DNA of 64,000 bases from Chloroflexaceae bacterium (GCA_025057155.1 JANWYD010000017.1:1-64000), one strand, 5' to 3'; shown: positions 37,019 through 45,978, counted from the stretch's first letter. Notes: generated by a model from the letters alone, not told the origin. Made by a program: numbers and translations.

Positions 37019-38374
37019 ATGTTCAGAGTTGCCACGTTGCTCCTGATCGTCGCGGCCGTGATCGCCGCCGCAGGCTGCGCGCCTGGCCAGCGCGACGCCA
37101 CGGCTCCCTTGTCGGTGGCTGCCATGGAGCCGACTGCGGTGGTCGTCCCTCTGCCTACGGTAACGGCTACCCCCACGGCCACGCCCTTGCCGACGCCTAC
37201 CCCCGCGCCAACCGCCACACCCACGCCGCTGCCCCTCTCGTTCCGCTACGCCGCCCGTCCTGGCGATCGGGTCCGATTATTGCGCCCCGGAGTGGTGCAT
37301 CTGCGGCGCGTCACCAACGATCCCTTGCGGATCAATGTGCTCCTGCTCGACCTTGCCAATCCTAACCTGGAACTGGGCGTGAGCATCCCCCAGAACCGCT
37401 TCTTCGGACTGTACCGCACCTCCATGCTGGCGCGGGACGCGGGGGCGCTGGCGGCCGTCAATGGCGATCTCTTTTCGGTGGACGAAGGTACGCCGCAGGG
37501 GCTGACGATGATTGACGGCCAGGTGTTGATGGCCCCCAAGTACCGGGCTACGTTTGCCTGGAGCCGCCAGCGGGGGCCGTTCATTGGCTATTTCACCCGT
37601 GAATGGACCTGGCAGGCCGAGGTGCAGGCGCCGGATGGCGCGCGGGCGCCGCTGACGCTCCTTAACACCCGTTGCCCGCCTGACCAGATCTGCCTCTACA
37701 ACGAGTTCGCGCGCCAGGTTCCGGGGCGCGAGGGCGATGTGAAGGTGCTGCTTGGCCTTGATGGGAGAGTACGTCAGGTGACGCGCGGGCAGGCGCTCAA
37801 GCTCGGTCCTGGCGAACGGGCGCTCCAGGGCGTCGGCAAGGGCGCCGCCTGGCTCCGCAAACACGCCGAGGTCGGCGTCCGGCTGCGCATCGCCATCACC
37901 ACTGATCCGCCGCTTGACCATTACGAGCAGGCCATCAGCGGCGGGCCGATCATTCTGCGTGATGGGAGGTTCGTGCAGGATTGTCTGTGCGCCCTGCGTG
38001 ATTGTCGCGAAACCCGGCAGCCCCGCGCCGTGATGCAGTGCGAAGATTTCTCAACCGACTGGAAACTCAAGCACTACTTTGACGTGCGCATGCCACGCAC
38101 CGCGGTGGGCTACGACCGCGCCAGGCAAACGCTCATCCTGGTAGTCGTGGATGGCTACCAGCGGGGCTACAGCCGCGGCATGACCCAGCAGGAACTGGCT
38201 GATCTACTCCTGGAATTTGGCGCCGACACGGCTATGGAGCTGGACGGTGGCGGCTCCTCGACCATGGTCATCGAGGAGCAGGTGGTCAACCGGCCCCCGG
38301 ACACGACCGGCGAACGGCACGTCGCCAACGCGCTGCTGGTGTTTTACCGGGAGCCAACGGTTGCCGACCGGTAA
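37019..38374 (+). CDS. Phosphodiester glycosidase (NAGPA/DUF2233) family lipoprotein
   Basis: 451 residues. Lipoprotein signal with Cys at IAAAGC (residue 20), then a Thr/Pro linker (PTVTATPTATPLPTPTP, 45-72) and a NAGPA-type domain. The latter shows GALAAVNGDLFSVDEGTPQGLTMIDGQV, AISGGPIILRDGRFV, RTAVGYDRARQTLILVVVDG and the near-C-terminal MELDGGGSSTMV, all standard for the family that removes terminal GlcNAc-1-phosphate-type or related phosphodiester sugars. It should sit on the outer face of the membrane. It is followed on the same strand by a polysaccharide deacetylase with a similar lipoprotein layout. Confidence 0.85.
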   Translation: MFRVATLLLIVAAVIAAAGCAPGQRDATAPLSVAAMEPTAVVVPLPTVTATPTATPLPTPTPAPTATPTPLPLSFRYAARPGDRVRLLRPGVVHLRRVTNDPLRINVLLLDLANPNLELGVSIPQNRFFGLYRTSMLARDAGALAAVNGDLFSVDEGTPQGLTMIDGQVLMAPKYRATFAWSRQRGPFIGYFTREWTWQAEVQAPDGARAPLTLLNTRCPPDQICLYNEFARQVPGREGDVKVLLGLDGRVRQVTRGQALKLGPGERALQGVGKGAAWLRKHAEVGVRLRIAITTDPPLDHYEQAISGGPIILRDGRFVQDCLCALRDCRETRQPRAVMQCEDFSTDWKLKHYFDVRMPRTAVGYDRARQTLILVVVDGYQRGYSRGMTQQELADLLLEFGADTAMELDGGGSSTMVIEEQVVNRPPDTTGERHVANALLVFYREPTVADR

Positions 38375-38426
38375 TGATCGATCCAGAGGCGGGCTTTGCC
38401 CGCCTCGGCTCACTTCATGGGAGGGT

Positions 38427-38449
38427 CTGGGAGGGCCATGCCCTCCCAG
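38427..38449. repeat. CTGGGAGGG palindrome
   Basis: CTGGGAGGG, 5-base loop, CCCTCCCAG, 50 bases after a gene end. Related copies are at 17604-17626, 38499-38697 (split by MITE-A) and 52437-52459. Confidence 0.6.
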
Positions 38450-38514
38450 GAAATCTATCACGTTCCGTTGGGGGCGGCGCAGCCGGCGGAGAGGGTCTGG
38501 GAGGGCGTGGCACC

Positions 38515-38683
38515 TCTCAGGTGCAGGGTTTTTCGAGCGAGAAGGGGTTTTCGGCATTCCCAAGCGCTGACGATCCTCACCCCCCGCCCCCCGCTCCCGC
38601 GCGCGGGAGGAGGGGCGGGCGTCCCGATGCCCCGGATGGCGCATGCGACGCGAGCATGCGCCGGAAAACCTTACACCTGAAAA
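38515..38683. mobile_element. MITE-A copy 2, inserted in a palindromic repeat
   Basis: About 169 bp, inverted relative to copy 1. Ends are CTCAGGTGCAGGGTTTTTC and GGAAAACCTTACACCTGA. The direct flanks GGGCGTGGCACC (38503-38514) and GGGCGTGGCCC (38684-38694) are a near-perfect target duplication. Removing the element restores CTGGGAGGGCGTGGCCCTCC, a copy of the CTGGGAGGG palindrome, so the insertion target can be read directly. Confidence 0.78.
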
Positions 38684-38752
38684 GGGCGTGGCCCTCCCAG
38701 GAAAAGCCCATTTCATACCATTGACGTTCGGCAATGACCCTGGGAGAAAACT

Positions 38753-39670
38753 GTGAAGCACCTCAAACCGCTGCTGGGGGTTCTGGGTCGCGTGATCCTG
38801 CTGATGGCGCCCTTGCTGATCATTGCGCCGACGCTGGCCTGTTCGATGCCAATGCGTAAGGTGACGCCCGGAATGACGGAAGCGCCCACGGCGACAATTC
38901 TCCCGCCCACGCCCCCCCCGGCGACCCCGACGTCGGCGCTTCCGGCGCCAACTCCTGCCCCCCGCTACGCCCTCGGCGAGGCCGCGCCGTACATCCCCAT
39001 CTTGATGTACCACTACATCCGCGAGGTGGACCCTGATGCCGACCCGCTCGGCTTCCGGCTCTCGGTGCGCCCCGACCGCTTCGCCGAGCACCTGGCCTGG
39101 CTGCGCAAGCGCGGCTACGTCGGGCTGCGTATGCGTGACCTGGCTGCCTGCCTCCGTTTTAACGACTGTCCTTCCCGCGCGGTGGCCCTCACCTTCGATG
39201 ACGGCTACGCCGACAACGCCACCACGGCGCTGCCGCTGCTGCGGCGCTATGGCTTCGTGGCGACCTTTTTCATCGTGACCGGCTTCGTGGGCCGCGAGGG
39301 TTACATGGATTGGAAGGATCTGGCGTTGTTGCGTGACAGCGGGATGGAGCTTGGCGCGCACACCGTCAGCCACGCCGACCTGGCGGCCCTGGATCTGGAC
39401 CAGGCGCGCTACGAGATCCTCGCCTCGCGTCAGGCGCTGGAGGAGCGGCTGGGCATCGAGGTGGTCAGCTTCAGCTATCCGGCTGGCAGCCACACCCCGG
39501 CGGTCAGGCGGCTCATCCGTGAGGCCGGCTTCACCAGCGCGGTGACCTCGGCGCCCGGCGCGCGCCTGGAGCGCCTCGATGCCCTGCCGCGCCGCCGCGT
39601 GCTGGGGGGCGAGACGCTCGAGGGCTACCGCTGGTACTTTGTGCCGCCAGTCGGAGCGGGGCGACCGTAG
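38753..39670 (+). CDS. Polysaccharide deacetylase (NodB domain) lipoprotein
   Basis: 305 residues, GTG start at 38753 behind GGGAG. The signal ends in a Cys (LLIIAPTLAC), followed by a Thr/Pro-rich linker. The NodB domain shows motif 1 TFDDGYADN (catalytic Asp and metal Asp), motif 2 GAHTVSHADL (metal-binding H-x3-H), and SYPAGS (motif 3). PILMYHYIRE at the domain start is common to secreted deacetylases of cell-wall or exopolysaccharide N-acetylglucosamine. It should be anchored outside the membrane, like its neighbour at 37019. Confidence 0.92.
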   Translation: MKHLKPLLGVLGRVILLMAPLLIIAPTLACSMPMRKVTPGMTEAPTATILPPTPPPATPTSALPAPTPAPRYALGEAAPYIPILMYHYIREVDPDADPLGFRLSVRPDRFAEHLAWLRKRGYVGLRMRDLAACLRFNDCPSRAVALTFDDGYADNATTALPLLRRYGFVATFFIVTGFVGREGYMDWKDLALLRDSGMELGAHTVSHADLAALDLDQARYEILASRQALEERLGIEVVSFSYPAGSHTPAVRRLIREAGFTSAVTSAPGARLERLDALPRRRVLGGETLEGYRWYFVPPVGAGRP

Positions 39671-39682
39671 GACGGAACGATC

Positions 39683-39713
39683 CGGGAGGGTCTGGTCTCA
39701 CAGACCCTCCCCA
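39683..39713 (+). terminator. Hairpin after the deacetylase gene
   Basis: GGGAGGGTCTG and CAGACCCTCCC form an 11-bp stem with a short loop 13 bases past the stop codon. No T-run, but the position fits a terminator between convergent genes. Confidence 0.6.
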
Positions 39714-39748
39714 CGGTTGAGCGCCCCGATTGCCCCCTCGCCGCGCCT

Positions 39749-40033
39749 CTACGCCTCGACGCGCACGCCGCGCCAGAAGGCGATGTAACCGGCGATCTGC
39801 TTCGCTGCCTCCTTCGGTTCGGGGTAGTACCAGGCCGCATCCTTGTTGACGTTGCCCTCGACGACCACATCGTAGTAACTGGCCGTGCCCTTCCAGGGGC
39901 AGACCGTGTGGGTCGCGCTCTCGCGCAGGTATTCGCGCTTCACCGCCGTGGGCGGGAAGTAGTGGTTGCCTTCAACGATCACTGTTTCGTCGCTTTCGGC
40001 GATCACTGCGCCGTTCCAGATTGCCCGGGCCAT
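39749..40033 (-). CDS. DUF427 family protein
   Basis: 94 residues from ATG 40033, with AAGGAG 8 bases upstream. Typical DUF427: MARAIWNGAVIAESDETVIVEGNHYFPP, HTVCPWKGTASYYDVVVEG, AAWYYPEPKEAAKQIAGYIAFW. The family is a small beta-rich fold with a conserved Cys-Pro-Trp-Lys-Gly motif; the biochemical function is not established. Monocistronic by its surroundings. Confidence 0.92.
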   Translation of the reverse strand: MARAIWNGAVIAESDETVIVEGNHYFPPTAVKREYLRESATHTVCPWKGTASYYDVVVEGNVNKDAAWYYPEPKEAAKQIAGYIAFWRGVRVEA

Positions 40034-40221
40034 GGTTGGTGCTCCTTCCAGTGTAGCGGTTGCATCATAACCGTGTTGAGCCCCTAGATTATCTTCAATA
40101 CCAGGGCTGGTGAAATGTCTTGCGGGCGGTATAGCTGCGCCTGAACTCACCATTAGAGGCGGGCTTCGTACCAACCTGCTCTAAAAGAAAAGGGTTGCCA
40201 AGAGCCGGTGCGTGTGCCATA

Positions 40222-40241
40222 ATAGCCATATGGTACATATG
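40222..40241 (+). promoter_or_regulatory. CATATG direct/inverted repeat upstream of the DUF488 module
   Basis: Two CATATG boxes (40227-40232 and 40236-40241), separated by GTA, just after a CATAAT sequence, 18 bases before the start codon at 40259. Because CATATG is self-complementary, this is a plausible operator for a dimeric regulator, perhaps the winged-helix domain of the gene itself. Confidence 0.35.
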
Positions 40242-40258
40242 AGCTACAGGCGCGTCAA

Positions 40259-41122
40259 ATGCTAAACCGCCAGAAAGCCGTACTGCTGCTCCTGCGCCAG
40301 GCGGGTCGCGCGGTCTCACCGGTCCAACTAATGAAGTGGGCGTTCCTCCTCGCCAATGAGACGCCGTCGCATGGTGGAGCACACTTCTACGCCTTCGTGC
40401 CCTATAAGCACGGCCCCTATTCCTTCACGCTCGATCAAGAGAAGAATGCACTCGTGCGCGATGGACTCCTTGAGGTCACCGGGCGTGACCAGTTGCGCCT
40501 GACGCCTGCTGGCCGGCAGGCCGAGTTGAAGCTTGCCGGAGACGTGCCGCGCGATATCCGCTATATAACGGACACCTATGGCCATCAGTCATCTCAGGCG
40601 CTGATTGACCTCGTGTACAAGAAGTATCCCTGGTACTCGATCAATAGTCAATTCCCGGAACGGCGCCGTATGGCGCGGCCCGTTGCGCCATGCGCCATCT
40701 ACACGCTGGGCTATGAGGGGCTGACCGCCGACGCCTTCCTGAATCGGGTGCTGGAGGCGGGTATCCAGCGCATTATTGATGTGCGTCATAACCCGATCTC
40801 CCGACGCTATGGGTTTCATAAGAGCACGCTCGTCCGCCTGGCAACTCTGCTCGGGCTGGAGTATGTGCATGTTCCGGAGCTGGGCATTCCGGGCGCCGAG
40901 CGCGGCCACCTGGAGTCGTTTGCTCAGTACCAGAAGTTGTTTCAATCCTATGAGGCTGAGCTTTCGCGGGTGCTGGAACAACAGCGCATGGTCGCGAAAT
41001 TACTGCAAGAAAAGCCGGGCGTGCTGGTGTGCCTGGAGGCCGATCCACGCTTCTGCCATCGCAGCGTGCTGGCGCAGGCCCTCACCCGGATTGTGGACTT
41101 GCCTGTGAAACATCTGAGGTGA
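40259..41122 (+). CDS. Winged-helix (Panacea/SocA-like) + DUF488 protein
   Basis: 287 residues. Residues 1-110 form a helix-rich domain (KAVLLLLRQAGRAVSPVQLMKWAFLLA, FYAFVPYKHGPYSFTLDQEKNALVRDGLLEV, LTPAGRQ) that resembles Panacea/SocA-type antitoxin or winged-helix domains. Residues about 145-287 are DUF488: IYTLGYEGLTADAFLNRV, IIDVRHNPISRRYGFHKSTL, LGLEYVHVPELG, and the Cys motif VLVCLEADPRFCHRSVLA. The DUF488 activity is unknown. The gene is followed after 5 bp by an unknown gene, forming an isolated pair with its own AT-rich promoter region. Confidence 0.8.
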   Translation: MLNRQKAVLLLLRQAGRAVSPVQLMKWAFLLANETPSHGGAHFYAFVPYKHGPYSFTLDQEKNALVRDGLLEVTGRDQLRLTPAGRQAELKLAGDVPRDIRYITDTYGHQSSQALIDLVYKKYPWYSINSQFPERRRMARPVAPCAIYTLGYEGLTADAFLNRVLEAGIQRIIDVRHNPISRRYGFHKSTLVRLATLLGLEYVHVPELGIPGAERGHLESFAQYQKLFQSYEAELSRVLEQQRMVAKLLQEKPGVLVCLEADPRFCHRSVLAQALTRIVDLPVKHLR

Positions 41123-41127
41123 TCGCA

Positions 41128-41946
41128 ATGAGTGAGAGCTGGCAAACGACGAGGGTGCTGATCACGGTAATGACCTATCCGCACCCATCGCGCGGCTATC
41201 AGGAGCTTGTATGCACCGCGGGGGTCACCGAAACAGGCGAGTGGGTCCGCCTGTACCCAATCGACTATCGCTATCGTCCCCGACAGCAGCAGTTCCGTAA
41301 GTACCAGTGGATCGAGATTGATCTGCTACCCTACGGGCAGGGCAATGATCGGCGCAAGGAGAGCCGTAAGCCTTTGCTCGACACCATAAAAGTGCTCGGT
41401 CCGCCGCTCGATACAAAGGACAAATGGGCTGCACGCCGCGCTATCATCGATCGTATGCCGGTGCATACGGTCAACGAGCTCAAGGCGCTCCACGATAGAG
41501 ATCGGACATCGCTTGGGATTGTGCGCCCGGCGCGGGTGCTCGACCTGGAAATTGAGCCGGCTGATCCCGAGTGGAAGCCAGAGTGGCAACAACTGTTTGA
41601 CCAGCTACGGCTGTTTGATCCCCCACAGAAACCGCTGCGCAAGATCCCATTCAAGTTCAGCTATGTTTTCGAGTGTGAAGATAACACCAAACCCCACCGT
41701 GCAATGATTGAGGATTGGGAGCTCGGGGTGCTCTGGCTGAACGAGGTTGCGCGTCTGGGGGATGAGCGGCTGGCTGCGGAGAGCGTTAAGCGCAAGTTTC
41801 TCGATGAGTTATGCCATCCCAGTAAAGACACGCGCTTTTTCATGGGTACGGTATTTCCCTACAACACCTGGGTTGTGCTGGGTGTCTTCTGGCCGCCCCG
41901 CCTGACGCCACCGGCCGGCGATGCTTTTCAACAGGCGTTGTTTTGA
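41128..41946 (+). CDS. Unknown protein paired with DUF488
   Basis: 272 residues from ATG 41128, behind GAGGTGA, five bases after the preceding stop. No named family recognised. Its N-terminus VLITVMTYPHPSRGYQELVCTAGVTETGEWVRLYPIDYRY has a compact beta-barrel look. The middle is charged (GNDRRKESRKPLLDTIKVLG, KDKWAARRAIIDRM), with KFSYVFECEDN and a C-terminal TRFFMGTVFPYNTWVVLGVFW. Such tight coupling to a DUF488/winged-helix protein suggests the two act together, perhaps in nucleic-acid or nucleotide processing. Confidence 0.75.
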   Translation: MSESWQTTRVLITVMTYPHPSRGYQELVCTAGVTETGEWVRLYPIDYRYRPRQQQFRKYQWIEIDLLPYGQGNDRRKESRKPLLDTIKVLGPPLDTKDKWAARRAIIDRMPVHTVNELKALHDRDRTSLGIVRPARVLDLEIEPADPEWKPEWQQLFDQLRLFDPPQKPLRKIPFKFSYVFECEDNTKPHRAMIEDWELGVLWLNEVARLGDERLAAESVKRKFLDELCHPSKDTRFFMGTVFPYNTWVVLGVFWPPRLTPPAGDAFQQALF

Positions 41947-42087
41947 TTGACAGGCTGAAACTGTGCCGCCTGCGCAGCGCAGGTGCACGGCATCAACCAG
42001 ACGATAGGGGCGACGGGCCGGTCGTCCCTACCTTTCTGCCCGAACCTCTTGATCCAAAAATCCCCGACGTGAGTTCTCCCACCCTCC

Positions 42088-45000
42088 TCACTCCCGCACG
42101 CTGATCACCCGCACCTCGCGCGGCTCGGGCGCGTTGCCGGTGACCAGCAGCAGCCCCGTCTCAGTCGGATTGGTGGTTGAACCGGTATCGGTAATGGTCA
42201 ACTCGGCGCTCGCGCCGCCGGGGAGAGTGGCGAAGCCGGCGCCTCCCGGCGTTAGCGTGGCCAGGTAACGCTCGCCGCCGGGCGCGAAGGTCAGCCCCTC
42301 GATCGTGTCGGTCACCTCGCCGGTGAAGTAACCGTCCACAGCCTCAATTCGCGCATTGATCGGCTGGCCGAGCGCTGGCGGCGCCAGCGGGCCGCCCAGC
42401 GACGCCGGGCGCGCCGGGTCGGCCAGTTGAGTGTCGCAGATGGCCATCCGATACGTGGCGCTCTCCAGCGTGTGTGTGGTGAAGAACACCGCGCTGGCCC
42501 GCCCGGTGCGTAGATTGGCGACCCAGGTTACGTTGCGGCCATCGCTAAAATTGAGCGCGGCATCAAAGGTGAATACCTCAAAGTCGAACCGGCCGTCGCG
42601 GTCGGTGTCGAGCAGCACGCTCAGGTACCCTGGCGCGTTGGCGTGGCTCTGGCGGCGGGCGTTGTTGATGGCGAATTCCAGCACGTACCCCGGCCGCTCT
42701 GAGCAGAACCCTGCCGGCACGGCGTAAGTGGCGTAGCCCGCGTAGCGCAGGTCAATGATTTCGGCGTTCGATCCGGCGCCCGGTTGGGCCTGCACCGGGC
42801 TGCTGCCCAGCAGCGAGTAGACGCTGATCGCCGCCTGGCCCACCCCGCGGTTGCTCACGGTCACCGGCTGGTTGACCCGTGCACCGGGGGGCGCGACGAT
42901 GTTCCCTGCCAGCCGCGGCAGGACGTGCCAGGGCAGGCTCAGGTCGTTCGCCGTGGCGCCGCTGGCATCGGTGAGCTTCAGGTAGCCGTCGTACTCGAAG
43001 ACGCTCAGCAGATCGCCGTTGGCGCCGTTCGGGCCGGAGTTCATGGTCCAGTCCCGTAGCCTGGCGCTGTCAATGCTGAGAGTCAGGCGGAAGCTCCGCT
43101 GGCCATAAGCCGGCACGCTGATCGTCTCAGGGGCGGAGAGGGTCACGGCGCCGGTGGCCGCGTCGTCGGCGTAACGGAAGGTTGGCTCGATGTGGTAGGT
43201 GATTGGCTCGTGGCCGTAGTTGCGTACCACGATGCTGCGTTGCAGAACCACCAGCGGCCGGAAGGCGTCAACGAAGCCGAAGGAGATCGCCCCGCCGCCG
43301 CTGGCGGCCTCCCAGGCTGAGGCCCTGGCGGCAATGGCGCGGTCCACTCGCACCTCGCCGCTGCCGATGCGGGTGATCGGCGCCAGCCCCCCGCCGAGGG
43401 CGGCAGGGGTGTTGAAGATCCTCGTTTCGGCGGTGTTCATCAGACGCGCCTTGAGTTCCGCGGGCGAGAGTTGCCAGTCGGTGGCGTTCATCAGCAGGGC
43501 AGCGGCGCCGGCCACCACTGGCGCCGCGCCAGAGGTGCCGCCGAAGGGCTGCGTGCCGCTCCCGCTGCCGGCGACCGCCGAGATCGAGGCCCCGGGCGCG
43601 CCGATCTCCGGCTTGATGATCTGCCCGAACATCACCTGGTTGCCGTAGAACATCTGGCCTGCGGCCGGGCCGCGCGACGACGAGCCGACCATCGTGCCCA
43701 CCAGGGGCGGCCAGGTGGCCGGGTCAATGCGCATGCGCACCCCGGCGGCAAGGTTAGCCTTGATGCGGTTGGCGCTGGCCTGGCTGATCGCGAAGCCGGG
43801 AATGGTGGGCGTTCCTCCCCCGAAGCCGAAGGCGAAGGGTTCGCCCGGGGCCACCAGGCCGATGATCCCCGCCAGGGCGCCGCCAGCGGCAATGTTGCTG
43901 ATCTTGATGCTGACCGCGCACGCGCCGCGATCCACCAGCACGATCCGCCCGGCGAGCGAACCGGGGGCGAAGGGGGCGCAGCCGAGCAGGTTGCCGCCCG
44001 CGCCATTGCCGTACTGCACCGGCCCGCTGATCACCCCCCGCGGGCGCGCTGACCAGGGCTGAAAGACCGCCGGGTAGCCCCCGGCGATGCTCGCCGGCGC
44101 GGTGACCTCGAGGATCGGCAGCAGGGCCGAGGGCATCTCGGTCTGCGCCACCGCGAGGGCCGTGCGCGCCGCCGAGGGCGTGCCGACGATGTAGGGCTTG
44201 TCGGCGCTGTTGCCCGCCGAGGCCACCGTCAGGATGCCGAGCGCCGTAACATTATCAACCGCCGCCGAGAGATCGTCGAAATAGTTCTGGCCGTAAGACA
44301 ATCCCAGCGACATGTTGATGATGTGCACGCGATCGCGGCTATCGCCGTCGCCGTCGGGATCGGCGGCGAACTCCACCCCTCGCAGCAGCGCCACGCCGCT
44401 GCAGGCCGAGGAGACCGCCGAGCAGACCTTGACGGCGTAGATCTGCGCCTTCGGGGCCACGCCGCCTCCGGCGACGGCGTTGTCGGCGCTGATGACGGCG
44501 CTCAGGCCCCCGTCAGCGACCAGGCCCATCGCGAACATGCTGTGGACCGCGCCAGCCTCCAGGGTGACGTTCGGCAGCGCAAGTGCGACGGTGGTCGTGC
44601 CGGCCAGACGCACCTCCAGGTTGTACACCCCGGCGGGGACCTCGATGTACGGGCTGGCCTCGCCAAAGGCATAGTTGCGGAACAGCACCGGCCCGCCCGC
44701 CACGGCGACATCCACCGCTGGCGCGTCGGGCGAGGCGTGCACGAAGCGCGCGCGGGCCTTGCCCGCGGCGGGCGCGCGGTTGTCGTCCGCCAGGACCAGG
44801 GGCGTGATACGCGCGAGCACGTTGGCGGCGGCGACAGTGTAATCCTTGCCCGCCTCGACGGTCAGATTGGCGTCAATCACCACCGGCGCGCTGGTTCCGG
44901 CGGGCACGACGCGGATATTGTATGTGCCCGGAGCGAGCGAGGCGTAGGAACTGACCGCCTTGAAGGGCACGCTGGTCCACGCCGGAACGCCGTTCACCAG

Positions 45001-45924
45001 AATGTCCACCGGCGGCGCGTCGGGGGAGGCGTGGACGGCGCGCACCCGCGCCCGTTCGGGGTCAGGGAAGGGCCGCCCGGCAATAATGTCGGCAACGTGG
45101 GTGCCGTGGCCCTCAAAATCGATCGGGTTGGGATCAGGGGCCAGAGGCGGGCTGTTGGCTGCGCCGTTCCACGCCTCGCCGACAAAATCGTAGCCGCCGA
45201 CCACCTTATCGTTAGGAAAGAAGGCCGGGTTGGCCGGCAGGCGATGGGCCTGACAGGCGGCCGGATCGGGCGTGGCCGCGGCGTCGCCGCAGTAGGCCAG
45301 GGCGTAGAGCGCCTCGGCGCCCGGGCCGCCCAGTTTGGCGTGCGTGTAGTCAACCCCCGAGTCGAGCACGGCGACGCGCACCTCTTCGCCGTCGAAGGCC
45401 CTGCTCTGTACGGCGGGCGTCGCGCCAATGTACGGGACAGTTTCGCTCAGCTCGCGCTCGTAGTTCACCACCGGATTGATGCGCACGACTTCGGGGTTGC
45501 GGGCGATGGCCTCGAGCTGGGCGCCGTCAACCTCCACGATCATCGCGTTCAGGGCGACCTTCAACCGCGCCAGCACGACGGCGGCGGGATCGAGGGCCTG
45601 GATCTGGGCGCTGATCCGGTCTTGCTGGGCCATGACCGCGGCGCTCTGGGCGATCTGCGCCTGGCCCTCGGCCACCGTCGCGGTTGGCTCGTTGCTAAGG
45701 GTGATCACCACCTGCCGGTGCCCGGTAGCGTTCCGCAGGGCCGGATTGAGCACCCGGTCGGGCAATGTAGCAGTCAGCGGCTCGGCCATACGGGCATCGG
45801 CCAGCGCCGGAGGAAGGGGGCGGACAGCGGTCTGGGCGCGCGCGGGAACAGCGGCGCCGGGCATGGTCACGCCGATCAGCAGCGCCAGCACCAGCAAACG
45901 CATCGTGGAGGATTCCGATCGCAT
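42088..45924 (-). CDS. Secreted subtilase (S8) with two DUF4397 domains and a PA domain inserted
   Basis: 1278 residues; ATG 45924 with AAAGG upstream. Signal peptide, then inhibitor-I9-like propeptide (about 50-155). Catalytic Asp188 (VAVLDSGVDYTHAK) and His273 (EGHGTHVADIIAG) are followed not by the usual strand but by two DUF4397 domains (about 285-480: RVRAVHASPDAPPVDILVNG and RARFVHASPDAPAVDVAVAG). The catalytic core resumes at GGVAPKAQIYAVKVC. Asn572 (ASAGNSA), a PA domain (about 610-735, GRIVLVDRGACAVSIK) and Ser798 (GGTSGAAPVVAGAAAL) follow. The C-terminal 400 residues are beta-rich. The catalytic set is complete, so it should be an active extracellular protease. Confidence 0.9.
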   Translation of the reverse strand: MRSESSTMRLLVLALLIGVTMPGAAVPARAQTAVRPLPPALADARMAEPLTATLPDRVLNPALRNATGHRQVVITLSNEPTATVAEGQAQIAQSAAVMAQQDRISAQIQALDPAAVVLARLKVALNAMIVEVDGAQLEAIARNPEVVRINPVVNYERELSETVPYIGATPAVQSRAFDGEEVRVAVLDSGVDYTHAKLGGPGAEALYALAYCGDAAATPDPAACQAHRLPANPAFFPNDKVVGGYDFVGEAWNGAANSPPLAPDPNPIDFEGHGTHVADIIAGRPFPDPERARVRAVHASPDAPPVDILVNGVPAWTSVPFKAVSSYASLAPGTYNIRVVPAGTSAPVVIDANLTVEAGKDYTVAAANVLARITPLVLADDNRAPAAGKARARFVHASPDAPAVDVAVAGGPVLFRNYAFGEASPYIEVPAGVYNLEVRLAGTTTVALALPNVTLEAGAVHSMFAMGLVADGGLSAVISADNAVAGGGVAPKAQIYAVKVCSAVSSACSGVALLRGVEFAADPDGDGDSRDRVHIINMSLGLSYGQNYFDDLSAAVDNVTALGILTVASAGNSADKPYIVGTPSAARTALAVAQTEMPSALLPILEVTAPASIAGGYPAVFQPWSARPRGVISGPVQYGNGAGGNLLGCAPFAPGSLAGRIVLVDRGACAVSIKISNIAAGGALAGIIGLVAPGEPFAFGFGGGTPTIPGFAISQASANRIKANLAAGVRMRIDPATWPPLVGTMVGSSSRGPAAGQMFYGNQVMFGQIIKPEIGAPGASISAVAGSGSGTQPFGGTSGAAPVVAGAAALLMNATDWQLSPAELKARLMNTAETRIFNTPAALGGGLAPITRIGSGEVRVDRAIAARASAWEAASGGGAISFGFVDAFRPLVVLQRSIVVRNYGHEPITYHIEPTFRYADDAATGAVTLSAPETISVPAYGQRSFRLTLSIDSARLRDWTMNSGPNGANGDLLSVFEYDGYLKLTDASGATANDLSLPWHVLPRLAGNIVAPPGARVNQPVTVSNRGVGQAAISVYSLLGSSPVQAQPGAGSNAEIIDLRYAGYATYAVPAGFCSERPGYVLEFAINNARRQSHANAPGYLSVLLDTDRDGRFDFEVFTFDAALNFSDGRNVTWVANLRTGRASAVFFTTHTLESATYRMAICDTQLADPARPASLGGPLAPPALGQPINARIEAVDGYFTGEVTDTIEGLTFAPGGERYLATLTPGGAGFATLPGGASAELTITDTGSTTNPTETGLLLVTGNAPEPREVRVISVRE

Positions 45925-45953
45925 TTTTGTACCTTTTCTTGATCGGATTTAGC

Positions 45954-45978
45954 AAAAAAACCTGGACTTCCTGTCCAG
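45954..45978 (-). terminator. Intrinsic terminator just upstream of the subtilase gene
   Basis: On the minus strand, CTGGACAGGAAGTCCAG (6-bp stem, 5-base loop) and G are followed by seven T. It ends only 30 bases before the subtilase start codon, so it either stops read-through from the dnaE2 operon or acts as a leader attenuator. Confidence 0.7.

Noticed and set aside
44323-45942. 539-codon plus-strand frame over the first subtilase
   Set aside because: Low-complexity His/Gly/Arg-rich product, antisense to catalytic motifs.
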